Virus record (IMG/VR): IMGVR_UViG_3300021368_002493
Span: 1 to 40,543 of that record
Origin: a virus
DNA: 40,543 nt
Direction: 5' to 3' (one strand)
Shown here: positions 5,067 through 16,700 of the stretch, one piece after another
Layout: every line of letters begins with the position of its first letter
How positions within the stretch are numbered: the stretch's first letter is position 1
Translations under genes and position numbers: made by a program
The notes under the pieces: model-generated
Told to the model about the DNA's origin: nothing
Databases searched by the model: none
Seen by the model: only the letters and a program-made list of their open reading frames with translations

Positions 5067-7523
5067 ATGAGCAGAATTTCGGAAATTATCAGTAGTCAAG
5101 TCCCTGTGTTCATCAGGGAATCTTGTGGCGGAAATGGAAAAGACAATGGGGGAGCATTTGTTGCCTTCCTGAAGTATTACTATGAAACGCTTGAGAGAAC
5201 AGGATCTTCTATTGATATTCTGTTGAATCTTTTAGATTACTTGGATATTGACAAAATTGATACTAATGTAATTAACGGAAGAACTCACCTTGTCGAAGAC
5301 TTAAGTTCAACTTCCAATACTATTGTTGTTGAAAGTATTGACTCCTTTTTACTTAATAATGGTACGATTCGTATTGGTGATGAGATTATCACTTATGAAT
5401 CTACTACAAATTCCCCGAATATTTCGTTCAAACCTGGTGTTTCTTGGGAACAGGTTAAACTTAAGTTTATTGATCTAGCATCTATCATTGATCAGTTTGA
5501 CGGTGTAACAAGAGTTTTTCCTCTAGTTTCGCAAAACACTCCTGTCGCTCCCCCTTCTCCCTGTCATTTAATCGTCAAGGTTTATGACGAATATTTGATG
5601 CCAGGAATTGATTTTACTGTCAATGGAACCAATATTGCTTTTACTGAAGCACCTCGTACTCGGGTTCCTGCTGATGATGATGTGTCTACAACTATTACTT
5701 ATTTGAATGGTTTTGTAGAAAATGAAATTTTAGGTCTCACAGACATTTCTGGTCAGTTTGGTGACGGAAAAACTATCTTCTCGTTAACTACAGGACCTAT
5801 CAGCGACCCAACTAGTTACGAACCAGTTGCTCAGGAATATATCCTCGCAGTATATGATGGAAAACAATTAATTCCTGGAATTGACTTTTTTGTTAATAAT
5901 GACACTATTATTTTCAAAACAGCACCAGCAACCGGCAGAATTCTTCATATGTGCGCTATAGAAGCGCCTGTACCGAGTTTTGGTAGTGGTGCAGTAGGAT
6001 ATGCTAAGATCGATGATGATGGAGGCATTACAGGCGTTTCAGTGTCGAACACTGGATCTGGATATAGATATGATTATCCTCCAGCAATTTCAGTATCTTC
6101 TGAAAATGGATCTGGCGGTAGTGTTACTGCTTTAATCAATGGACTTAAAGATCTTTCTCTTCTTAGTGGAGGACTAGGATATAGTGATACTAACCCTCCG
6201 ATTGTCAAGATTGAAGCACCTACTGCACCAGGATCCAGCATTGCTCAAATTACAGCAACTGTTGTTAATGGTAGTGTTGTTAACCTTAATCTTGACAATT
6301 CTGGTAGCGGATATACATTTACCCCAAGAATTACTTTCCAACAACCTGGCGGTGCTCAAACTCCAGAGTTGACTATTGTTAACGGTTCTATTGTAAATAC
6401 TACAATTGCCGTAACAGAAGGCGGTAGCGGATATACAACTGCACCTGAGGTTTATATTGATGAACCAACTGGAGTGAATGGTATTCGTGCTAATTTAGAA
6501 GCAGTTATTGAAAATGGGGTTGTAGTTCAGATTAATGTTCTTAATCCTGGTCAAGGATACGAAACTACACCCAGAACTGCAATTATTGATCCTGCAGGAG
6601 CACAAGTTCTTGATGTTCAGGTAGATGGAACTGGTAGAGTTATTTCTATTGAACTGTTAACTGGTGGTGATGGTTATCTCGATGTGCCTTCGGTTTATAT
6701 TATCGACAATAGAGAAAATGGTGGAACTGGAGCAACTGCAGTAGCATCTATTTTCAATGGTAGAATCACTGATATTAATGTCACGAATTTTGGAACGGGA
6801 TATAGTGCAGATAATCCTCCCACTATCGTTATTCAGTCTCCTCCGCAAGCAGTTGCAGCAGGTTCTGTTGGACTGAATGAAGTTACCGGATTTAATGTTG
6901 ATAGTCCTGGAGAAGGATACTCAAAAGCGCAATTCTTAGGTGCTGCAAGGGGATCTAGCGGAATTACTTCTTTTACCGAGGAAGGAAATGCGCGTTATAC
7001 TAACAATACGATTGCTACGGCGCATTCTGATGAATCTGGTGTCACATGTTTAGATGCTTTGTTCCTTGAGCAGATTCTCGAAAAGTATAAAAATCAATAT
7101 TTACCCAATGTTCCGCAATTGAGTTATGATAAACTCAATGTTAGGACAGCATTTAAGACAATTCGCGACTTTTATCAAGCGAAAGGTACGTCTTTTAGTA
7201 TCTCATATCTCTTCAAACTTCTTTATGGTGAAACTGTCAGCATTTCTTACCCTAAAGACCAAATTATTAAACCATCTGCTGCAACATGGTCAACAGACAC
7301 CATTCTTCGTGCTACTCTAGTTAGCGGCAATCCTGATAATATTCGGGATGGACTTATTGAGCAGATTGCAGATATTGCGGATCCAAATGTTAGAAATGCT
7401 ACTGCATTGGTCGAAAACTTTATTTCTATCAGAACTTCGGATACAGATATTTACGAATTGGTTCTTTCTGAAGAAACGATTAATGGATCTTTCACTGTTC
7501 CATACAAAACGAAACTCGCATAA
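5067..7523 (+). CDS. Giant virion structural protein, N-terminal part (gp7 position)
   Basis: An 818-residue frame in the place of T4 gp7, ending at TAA 7521-7523. Residues 1-60 (MSRISEIISSQVPVFIRES...FVAFLKYYYETLERTGSSID) and 660-735 (EQILEKYKNQYLPNVPQ, then TIRDFYQAKGTSFSISYLFK and LLYGETVSISYP) form a helical domain recurrent in cyanophage baseplate proteins. Between them lie a beta module at residues 85-125 (ESIDSFLLNNGTIRIGDEI), two copies of a YD...PGIDFTVN strand module (about 173 and 262), and roughly eight GGSGY-type repeats (312-612). Wedge location is inferred from position and from the helical domain. The reading frame continues open past the TAA without any frame change, and the flanking sequence looks homologous, so this is probably the N-terminal part of a 6404-residue protein. 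Confidence 0.85.
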   Translation: MSRISEIISSQVPVFIRESCGGNGKDNGGAFVAFLKYYYETLERTGSSIDILLNLLDYLDIDKIDTNVINGRTHLVEDLSSTSNTIVVESIDSFLLNNGTIRIGDEIITYESTTNSPNISFKPGVSWEQVKLKFIDLASIIDQFDGVTRVFPLVSQNTPVAPPSPCHLIVKVYDEYLMPGIDFTVNGTNIAFTEAPRTRVPADDDVSTTITYLNGFVENEILGLTDISGQFGDGKTIFSLTTGPISDPTSYEPVAQEYILAVYDGKQLIPGIDFFVNNDTIIFKTAPATGRILHMCAIEAPVPSFGSGAVGYAKIDDDGGITGVSVSNTGSGYRYDYPPAISVSSENGSGGSVTALINGLKDLSLLSGGLGYSDTNPPIVKIEAPTAPGSSIAQITATVVNGSVVNLNLDNSGSGYTFTPRITFQQPGGAQTPELTIVNGSIVNTTIAVTEGGSGYTTAPEVYIDEPTGVNGIRANLEAVIENGVVVQINVLNPGQGYETTPRTAIIDPAGAQVLDVQVDGTGRVISIELLTGGDGYLDVPSVYIIDNRENGGTGATAVASIFNGRITDINVTNFGTGYSADNPPTIVIQSPPQAVAAGSVGLNEVTGFNVDSPGEGYSKAQFLGAARGSSGITSFTEEGNARYTNNTIATAHSDESGVTCLDALFLEQILEKYKNQYLPNVPQLSYDKLNVRTAFKTIRDFYQAKGTSFSISYLFKLLYGETVSISYPKDQIIKPSAATWSTDTILRATLVSGNPDNIRDGLIEQIADIADPNVRNATALVENFISIRTSDTDIYELVLSEETINGSFTVPYKTKLA
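5980..6920 (+). repeat. GGSGY-type beta repeats, block 1
   Basis: About eight imperfect repeats of some 36-40 codons encode the pattern GSGY-(T/D)-x2-P-x-(I/V), then a Gly-rich turn, then an (I/V)-x-NG-x-(I/V) strand, for example GGSGYTTAPEVYI, PGQGYETTPRTAI and FGTGYSADNPPTIVI. They are degenerate in DNA sequence, so they are protein-level repeats rather than recent tandem duplications. Similar blocks recur at 8455-9110, 14110-14830, 24020-24180, 25610-25780, 27890-28330 and 30397-30650. Confidence 0.85.
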
Positions 7524-7760
7524 CCTCTTGACACAACTACTAGTGTTATTACCGTAGACTCTACTATTGGTTGGCCGGAAAGAAACGGCGAAATCGTCAT
7601 TGGGGGCACGGAAATTGTTCGTTATAAGGAAAAATCCCTTAACCAGTTCATCGAATGTACTCGTTCTATTAATGATGTTGTTGAAGATTGGGATTCTGCA
7701 ACACAAGTAACCTCTAACTTCCAAGTTTATATTAACAGAGGAACCTCTACTGAGGTTATT
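7521..7760 (+). other. In-frame stop followed by coding sequence with no start
   Basis: The TAA at 7521-7523 is followed by 79 codons in the same frame without another stop, reaching the first ATG at 7761. The translation opens PLDTTTSVITVDSTIGWPER, then NGEIVIGGTEIVRYKEKSLN and FIECTRSINDVVEDW. The same module, (V)-x-S-x3-F/W-x3-G-x-I-x-I-x3-I-x-Y followed by F-x3-TR, occurs at residues 85-125 of the preceding frame and near 28430-28550 in a later gene, so this stretch is protein sequence. One base change, for example CAA for TAA, would make a single 6404-residue gene. An ATG at 7761 with a GAGG site five bases upstream could allow separate translation. Confidence 0.85.
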
Positions 7761-10700
7761 ATGAATGTTTTGGGTATTGTTGATGCCCAACAGACGGTAT
7801 TGACAGATACTGGATCTTATTATCTTCCCGGAGACAAACTTTCTGTTTCTAAATTGGGGGGATCTGGCGAACAACCTCAATTGACAACATGGTTGTATAA
7901 TGTTAAAAAATTAATCGAAGTATCCGGAATCACTTTCGGTGGAATTAACAATCAGTCTGCTACTGTTACATGTAATAATCCTCATGGTCTTTTGGTCGGT
8001 GATCAGGTCACAGTATATGGTGCAAATCCAATCATTTACAATGGCACCTTCCTGGTAACTTCTAGAGATAGTGAGACGATATTTCAGTACAGACTTGATC
8101 AACCCGCTGTCATTGAACCTCAAGGCAATATTTTAATTTCGGTTGACCTTAATAAAGGTAAATCTGATAACAACGCAGTAAATAACTCCATTAGTCCTTA
8201 TACGACTAATGTTCAGAACTCATTCTTTAATGATGATTATGTATATGTTGCATCTACAGGTATTCCCAATTACAAAATTGGACCATTTCCTGAATCTGCA
8301 CTTCTCCCCGGAAATCAGAGAAAGTTAAATCGATTCCCTCTTGCTCCTACAACTATTTCGGCAAAAGATGAAATTACCCCAGGTCCAATTGGAACATGGG
8401 TAAATGGTGTTTCTATTTGGTCCTATAAATCTTCTACTGCAAAGTTATTTGGTGCTGTTACTGGCATTGACATTATTACAAGAGGTTCTGATTATGATGC
8501 TGCAAACCCTCCTGTAATTAGTATTACTGGTGGAGGCGGAGTTGATGCTGCAGCATCTGTTATTGTTGATGGATCTATTACAGAAATTACTGTAACTGAA
8601 GGTGGTGAGGGATATACTTCATCTCCTCTGGTTTCTATTGTTGGTGGCAATGGGTCAGGTGCTGCTGCAACTGCGATTGTAACCAAAGGAAGGTTATCTA
8701 GAATTTTGATTAATTCTGGAGGCACAGGATATACCACAAAACCAACTATTACGATTGTTGGTGGTGGTGGAATAGGTGCAACAGCAGAAGCGGTTGTTCG
8801 TGGTCCTATTAAAGAAGTTAATATTGATAATGGTGGCGAATCTTATATCGCATTGCCACAAATTACATTGAGTTCGGGTTCGGGTGCTGTTGCACAACCC
8901 ATTGTGAATACGGATGGTAGAATTATTTCCGTTGCTATTATTGATGGCGGATCTGGATATACATCTGCTCCAGAGGTTGCTGTTAGTGGTGTTGGATTTG
9001 GTGCTGTATTGCGTGCTCAAATTGCAACTGATGGCGAAGAAGCTGGGACTGTTACCGGAATTGAAATTGTCAATAGAGGTATTGGATACGATCAGGGAAC
9101 AACATCTTTAGCATTGACTTCTATTGGTGAAGGAGCAACTTTCGCTCCAAAAGTTTTTGAATGGACTTATAACTTACAGGAGTCTACATCTTTTGATGCT
9201 CCTTTTGGGTCTGTTTTCCAAGGATTTAATACTCAATATGGTGGTGAATATGCTCATTTATCGAATCCGCAAAAATTAAGATTTATTCTTGGTGACAATC
9301 TATATGAAAACACTTCTGGTCAAATTTTAGAGCAGGAATCATCTATTGAACACTCTCCGATCATTGGATGGGCATTTGACGGAAATCCAATTTATGGACC
9401 GTATGGATTCCAAGATCCTACTGATCAAGGATCTTCAATTATAAGACTTGGAAGTTCTTATCAATTGAAATCAAACCTTGTTTATGATGAGGTTACTAAT
9501 CCAGTTCCGGTGAGAATTGCTGGACCTCTTTTAACAGAAGAACCTGCAGGCACTTTTGTTGAAGATTATGTTTACACCTTTGGATTGGGTGATTTGGATC
9601 AATATAATGGTCGTTTTTGCAAAACTCCAGACTTTCCAGAAGGCAGATATTGTTATTTTGTAACTATTGACGCTGCAGAGCAAGGAAATGCCATTTTCCC
9701 ATATGTTCTAGGACCTAGTTACAATTCTGTCATTGATAAGTGGAATATTAGTCCTGATGCAGTTCAGCAAAATATTCCTACCGGAGTTATTCGGTATAGA
9801 GACCCTTATGAAAATGTAGATATTGATGTTGAGAGGAATCCAAACGCATCTACGAATGGATTGACTCTTGAAAATGGAGATTTGTTGTTATTTGAAGTTG
9901 AAGATGAAAATAGGGATGGTCTTATCACTCAAGATGAGATTGATGATCCTGATCAAATTTTTGAAGAACCTCCTCTTCAACTTTATGACTATTTCCCAGT
10001 AGTTAAATTTGATTCTAAGGTCGATATTGAAGTTGACACTATTACCAAGTTTAAAGATGCTTCTGTAACTTCATTCAACATTGAAAATCCGGGTAGAAAC
10101 TACCAGGTTAATGATAGACTTGTTTTTGATGATCAAGATACTGATGGATCTGGAGTTTCGGCAAGAATTTCTAAAATTAAGGGAGAAACTGTATCTTCTT
10201 ATAGTTTTGAAAATATTAGCGGCAATAGTTTTGGAGTATTACAAACAGATGTTCCTCATAACTTAGTTATTGGCGATAAAGTTTTTGTTGATTATACGCC
10301 AACAATGGACAACACAAATAAAGAATTTGTTGTTCGTCAATACAGGGGAATTGAAGAGATTGTCATCAATCAGACTGGTTCGGGATATAATGAAGATATT
10401 CCTCCCACAATTATTATCGATGGTGATGGTGTTGGTGGTGAGTTGCAGGCACATGTTGATAGTGTTGGTGCGATTTCAATTGTTAATATTATCAACTCAG
10501 GGACAAATTATACATCCAATCCTAGAGTCATTCTTTCACACCCTCAAATCTTCAAAAAAGCAGATTATTACATTGCTCCGGTGAGAAGTAATGATTTTGT
10601 TGTAATTAATGATACTTTTGTTACGGAAGATAAGTCTTCATACATTTGTGGTGTAACTAAGAAATCTGACGGCACTGAAGTTGCATTTGTAGCGAAACTC

Positions 10701-13700
10701 TCTGCAACTGGTGTGAAACAGTGGGAAAAAACTTTAGAATCTATAGATGGATTGGATTATGCAGAGTTCAAGAATATTAATGTGTATGAAAATCAGATTT
10801 GGGTATCTGGTATTGTAAATTCTAATGTTTTGGTTCTAGATGCATACAATCCTGATATCATTCTGTGCAAATATACAGAATCTATTGATGGTCTTAGTGC
10901 AACACTTTCTTTCCAAAAGGCATATGCCGGTATTTCCGGTTCTACTAGAGAGGATGTTCCTACTGTATTGAAGAGATACTCCGATAACCGAGTTATTCTT
11001 GCAGGATATACAAATACTAACTCTTCTGTACCTTATGATGCATTTTTGTCTACTATTGATGCTGAAGGAAACTTCTCGATTAAGAGAAAAATTGCAACAT
11101 CTAATAGATCTGAAAAATTAATCGATGTTGTAGTTTCTGGAACAAATATTTACTTTACTCTAGAACTTTCAAATACTAGCACTCCAAATACTATCAATTT
11201 GGGATTAGGTAAGGCAACTGTTGGAGCGACATCTATTACAATCGACTGGGTTAAAGAATATACTTTGTCCGGATTCTCCTTAGTCAATCCTTCAATTGTA
11301 ATTGATGAATTTAATGAACTTTATATGGTTGCAGGAAGTTTTGTGACCTCCAATCCTAGCAATAAAGACTCCATTTTTGTCGTTAAATCCAATACAGATG
11401 GTGATGTTATCTGGTCTAAGAGATTCTTAGAAGATACTAGGTTTGAGAGTCTGGAAGTTGTTGGAAACTCCAAAATTGATATTTTTGGAGATCTTAGAGT
11501 TGCTTATAATTGTGTTGATACTGATAACGATAACCAGAAAGTCACCAAGGTTCTTGAAATTGATTATAAGGGAAATAATAAGTCTCACTATAGCATTTCT
11601 TTAGATGGTAATAGATCTAATCCAATTGAAGGATGGGATGTAAATGCTTTGTCTACGGATGTTTCTGGAGACACCTTCGTTGTAGGTCATTCTTATAAAA
11701 ACCAGAATGAATTCATCTTTGACTTCGCTCAAACTGATAGTGCTACAGATAAGACTGGGCATTATACTCCAACTTTGATTGGTAATGATGCTACAGACTC
11801 TCTTACTCTTCTTGGAGATGGTGTAGCAAAATTATTCGGTAAAGATGTTGCAACTCCAGCAAACTGGGAAAATGCAGCAGTTAAAATTCTTGGAACTGAA
11901 TTATCTGGTAAGTTAGATGAGGAATGGACCTTAGAATTCATGTTATACCATGATTCTGCGAATTCCGACACTCATGGACAAACGCAGCAAACTCTAGTTT
12001 CTATTGGAGATGCTACAGACACTACAGGTGGTCTTTGGTTGTATTATGATAGAACGCAGTCCGGTCCTAGTGGTCCCCTTGAGTTGATTGTAACTTCTAA
12101 TGGAACTACTATCAATTCAACCTCTAGTGGGGCAACTTCAGTCTCTACTTCCTTGTTTGCAGATGATACTTGGCAATTTGTATCTTTGAGAAGGTCTGGT
12201 AGTACATTTACCGTTTACATTAACGGTATTCAGCAGATTACCGGTACAGTCGGAAATGTTACCTTGGCAAACAAAGATCTTTATATTGGTAATATACCTG
12301 GAAGAGATGGTACTGCCGGAACATTCAGATCTAATGAGCAAGGTCAATATTACATCGACAATCTTAGACTTCGGAGTGAGGCAATTGCCGTTACTGTTCC
12401 TTCTGATGTTCTTACAATTCCTACTAATGGGGCGTTTGGATTAACATATGATTGGTCTGATGATGCCTGGTTTACCGGTTATCTTGAAAAGTATTCTTAT
12501 ATCTCTGATGATGGATTGGCAGGAAAATTTGCTCGATTAAATGGTTCTACCACCATGATTGGTTCTGGTAGTGCTGCAAATTCAAATCTAGTTGTACAAG
12601 TAACTTCTTTCTCCAATATTACTCCCACTAACGCTGTATTTACTATAACTGGTGTAGAATTGGGTGATATTGGACTCCAAACCTTGGATTATGACGATGC
12701 AGATGCTGGTTTGACGCAAGATCCTATCACTATGTCTTTTGTTAGTGATATTATTGGATCTAGAACTGCTACCGTCCCTTCACCAGGATCTCAAAAATTA
12801 ATTGCGACAGCCGTTGTTAAAGATCGTTATTTCTTTAAAGTTACTAATACTCTCAAGATTGACAATGTTCAAGAGTTGACCCTAAATCAATCTGCTAACT
12901 TTACCCCAGGAACTAATTTAGTTCTTAGTGATGCAGATGGATTGTTTATCAATAGCGGTTATATTATTAGTGTAGATGTAGAAAATAAAAAAGTATATAC
13001 TGCTGTCAATAATAACGCATGGAGTGATGATCTCAACACTGGAGAATTGGCAACTGCACAATTTAATGAACTCTCCACATATGGAATCCAAGGTCAAATT
13101 CCAGATGATGTGAACGAGATTGAGAGATTTACTTTCCCAGAAATTGCTGCAACAACTTCAGGTGTCTTTGACATTGATTTAGCGACATATGATAACCCTG
13201 AAGGCGGAACTAACAATTTAGATGAGTTTGCCAAGTTTAAACCTTGGGAAGACGGTCTTTACAGTGTAAGAATTGATGAAGTATCGACATCTGAGTTTAT
13301 CGTTGGATCTGTTGTAAGTGTCGGTAGTTCTGATGTATCTTTTAACGCTGAATATAGTACGATTCAAATCGGAACTCTTACTGGTGTAGAAAAAATTACT
13401 CTTATCACCAATTTGAAGAAGATTGTTCAGGTAACTTCTGCTGCTAATAGTGATACCGTATATGTTATCACTGACACTAAGCATTATTTAAATGCTGGGG
13501 AAATCATTCTTATCGATGGAAATCCATCTGAAGAAATCGGTGGTATTGTATATGATGAATATGATGGAGCATTCCCAGTCGATTCCATCGTATCTCCCCT
13601 CGAATTTACATATAAGTTAAATCAAGTTGCAGTTACAAGTCCTGCCACATCTGCAAGTTCTGTCAACATTTTCGTTAAGTCTCCTACTTTGAAAATGTAT

Positions 13701-16700
13701 TATGGACACCAGTATCTCTTTGATTTGAGTCATTCTTCCATGCTTGGAGGAAATTTATCTTTCTCTAAAGATAATCTTTATAAATTGGAATATTCTTTCA
13801 ACTCTATCAATAGAGTTGGAACTCCTGGTATCACTGGGGAGGGACAACCAACTCCAACCGTTATTTTGAAGGTTGATAGAGAAGTAGTCACTAACATTTC
13901 ATATTACTTTGATCCTTCTAGACCCGGTGAAAATTCTCCTGTTATTGCGGGTAGTTATCTTGATGTTGTTAATTCTCCTTATGTTGGCGAATTCACTATT
14001 TCGTCAACTGCGGGAGCAACAATTACTACTGGAGCAGATACTTTTAAATTCCCATTGATCAACGAACCCGAGGGTGCTGCAGAAGTTGCAAATACAACAT
14101 ATAGCACAAGTTCTCAGAAAGCAGTTGGTTCTATTTCTGATATTAGAATTGTTAACCCTGGAGGATTCTATACAAAACTTCCGGTTGTTTCTGGAATTGA
14201 ATCCTCTCGTCAAATTGAAAGAGTTCAAATCAATGATCCTGGAACTGAATATGCTGTTGGTGAATATACTGGAATACCTATTTCCGGAGATGGTGAAGGT
14301 GGTCTTGTAACGATTACGGTTGCTGATGGTACAGATGATGAGGGTATTACAGTTCCTGGTCAAATTCAATCAGTAGTCGTAACATCTCCTGGTAAGGGAT
14401 ACACAACCGCTACTATTGATTTAGAATCTATCGATGGAATTCTTGGGGCGGGATTGACTGGTTCTGGTGCTGACTTACAGGTTGTTATTCCTCCGTTTGG
14501 TAGTGATGCTTCTATTTTTACCAAAGGAACTAATGTTGGTAAGATTAAGAATCTTAAAAATAATAATTTTGGATATGATTATCCCCATGACTATACTCTG
14601 CGTCCCGAAATCACATTCCCAATCAACGCTCAACTGACTTCTACCAGTATTCTTGATAGCATTACTGTTACAGATCCTGGTTCTGGTTATTCGCAGGCAC
14701 CCGCTGTCGTTATTACTGGTGGTGGCGGTTCTGGAGCTGTTGCAGAGGCACTTGTAAGAAACGGAAGATTGGACCAGATTCTCGTTAAGGATCCTGGAGC
14801 AGGTTATTCTTCCGAACCTGCTGTTGAACTGAAATCCTCCTTCAATTATGTTATTAACCTTGATTTAGGTCTTTTGCAATTCGCTTTCCCACACGGAATT
14901 GTAAATGGTGCAGAAGTTACCCTCAATGTTGTTGATACTGGTGATGGTGCAGATTTCCCTGTCGCAGCAGGTGCGATTGGTAGACTTAATGGCAATACCA
15001 CATATTATGCTATTTCTGGCAATGCAAATTCTCTTGACGATGATCAGTTAAGACTTGCAATCACTCAAGAAAACGCAGAACTTGGTGATTACATCACATT
15101 CAGTAATACTGGAGAAGGAAGGCAGCAAGTTCTTACATCTTCTTTCGGCGGTGCTGCTCAGGCAAATGTTGTCACTTCTACATTCCTTCAAGGTGAGCAA
15201 GTTTATCAAGGAGACTCGATTGAAAATGCAACTGCTACTGGATTTATTTCTACTAACAATGGATGGCAGATTGGACCCAGAATCGTAAAAATTGTTGACT
15301 ATTCTGGAACATTCAATATTGGTCAGAGAATTACTGGCGTAGTTTCTAAGTCTTCAGGTTTAATTAGTGATATTTCTATCGCTAAAGGCGTTCTTGAAAT
15401 TGGTTCTATTACTAGAACTACAGGTCAATTTATTGATGATGTTGGTAAACCTTCTGAAATTATTCAGAAAATTCAAGACTCTTATTATTATCAAGATTTC
15501 TCATATGCAATTAAATCTTCCGTATCTATTGAAGAGTGGAAGCAAATTCTCTATAACAATGTTCACCCAGCATCATTTAAGATTTTTGGAGAACTTTCGT
15601 TTAATGAATATGCATTTGTTCCTAATAAAGAAACTGCATTCCAATTAACGAAATCGGTTCAATTGGCACAAGAGGCAGTTGTTCCAAATATTCAGAGTTT
15701 TGCTCTTGTCGAACCTATTTACTCAGAATTCAATAATACTGAGGTCTTGTTCCGTCAAAAGAGACTGACTTCTTCTGAGAATATTTTGACTTCGGTTGTT
15801 CAGCGTCTTGATGATATTTCTAATCTCTTTGATGGCGAAAGAATTGCTTTCCCATTAACAGTTGATGGAAGCACCGTTGTTGCCAACCAAAATCAGTTGA
15901 TGATTATTCTCAACGGCGTTGTACAAAATCCTGGTTTAGCATTTACCATTCAAGGCGATTCTGTTGTCTTTAGTGAACCTCCTCAACCTCCCGCTAGTGT
16001 CAAGTATGTTGACATTGAATTTGAAGAAATTGCTACCGTTAGATTTACATTCGACAACATTAGTGGAATTTTCCCTCTTGTCGGCAATACTCTACTTGGA
16101 ACTGAGTCTCAAGCAAGACTCACTGTAACTAGTGTTGAAGGCAATGATGTACTTGGATATATTACCCAAGGAACATTTATTCCTGGAGAATTAACTACCG
16201 TTAGTGCTACTGGATTTAACGCAAACTATAATTCTTCCACTGCAGTTACAACAACGGGATTATTCATTTTTGGAGAACAGATTACAAACTTCTCTGGTGA
16301 TACTGCTAAAGTTGAAGTAATTAACCTTGCTACTGAGGGTGAAGGTGCCCAAGGACAACTTCGATACTCTATTGGTACTAGTACAACTTCTTTTGAGGTT
16401 ATTGGTGTTGATGGAACAGAAATTGAGGCAGGAATCTTTGTTGTTGGTGAAAAATACCAGATGGCAGCAGAAGTATTTGAAGTTACTGAAATTTCTGTTG
16501 GAGAAGAGTCTACAACCCTTACTGTTATCAGAGGGCAAGATGCTACTTCGGCAGGACCTCAGCAAGAAAATACTCCTATCTACAGAACAAACATTGCTCT
16601 CAATACAGAGTTAACTCTTAGCAAAACTGCAGGAACATATCAGTCTACTCCTGGATTGTTTAGTATTGATTTAGATGATATCATTATCTCTGCTCAAAGT

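Noticed and set aside
7521-7523. Alternative genetic code with TAA reassigned to an amino acid.
   Set aside because: TAA ends many other intact genes here (gp25, gp6, gp8, the gp10-like gene and several small genes) at the expected lengths.
7490-7560. Programmed frameshift as the explanation for the split giant gene.
   Set aside because: Upstream and downstream parts are in the same frame, so no frame change is needed; I see no slippery heptamer with a following pseudoknot at this point.
7528-7560. TTGACA at 7528 as a promoter for the downstream giant frame.
   Set aside because: No -10-like hexamer at 16-18 bases; it lies in sequence that encodes a conserved module.
7317-7880. Antisense open frame of 187 codons across the in-frame stop of the giant gene.
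   Set aside because: The + strand encodes recognisable modules on both sides of the TAA; the antisense translation has no family pattern and is rich in Asn, Arg and Ser like other mirror frames here.
8455-9110. CRISPR-like or satellite DNA array from the visible periodicity.
   Set aside because: Repeat units are conserved as protein (GGSGY pattern) but degenerate in DNA and have no identical repeats or spacers.
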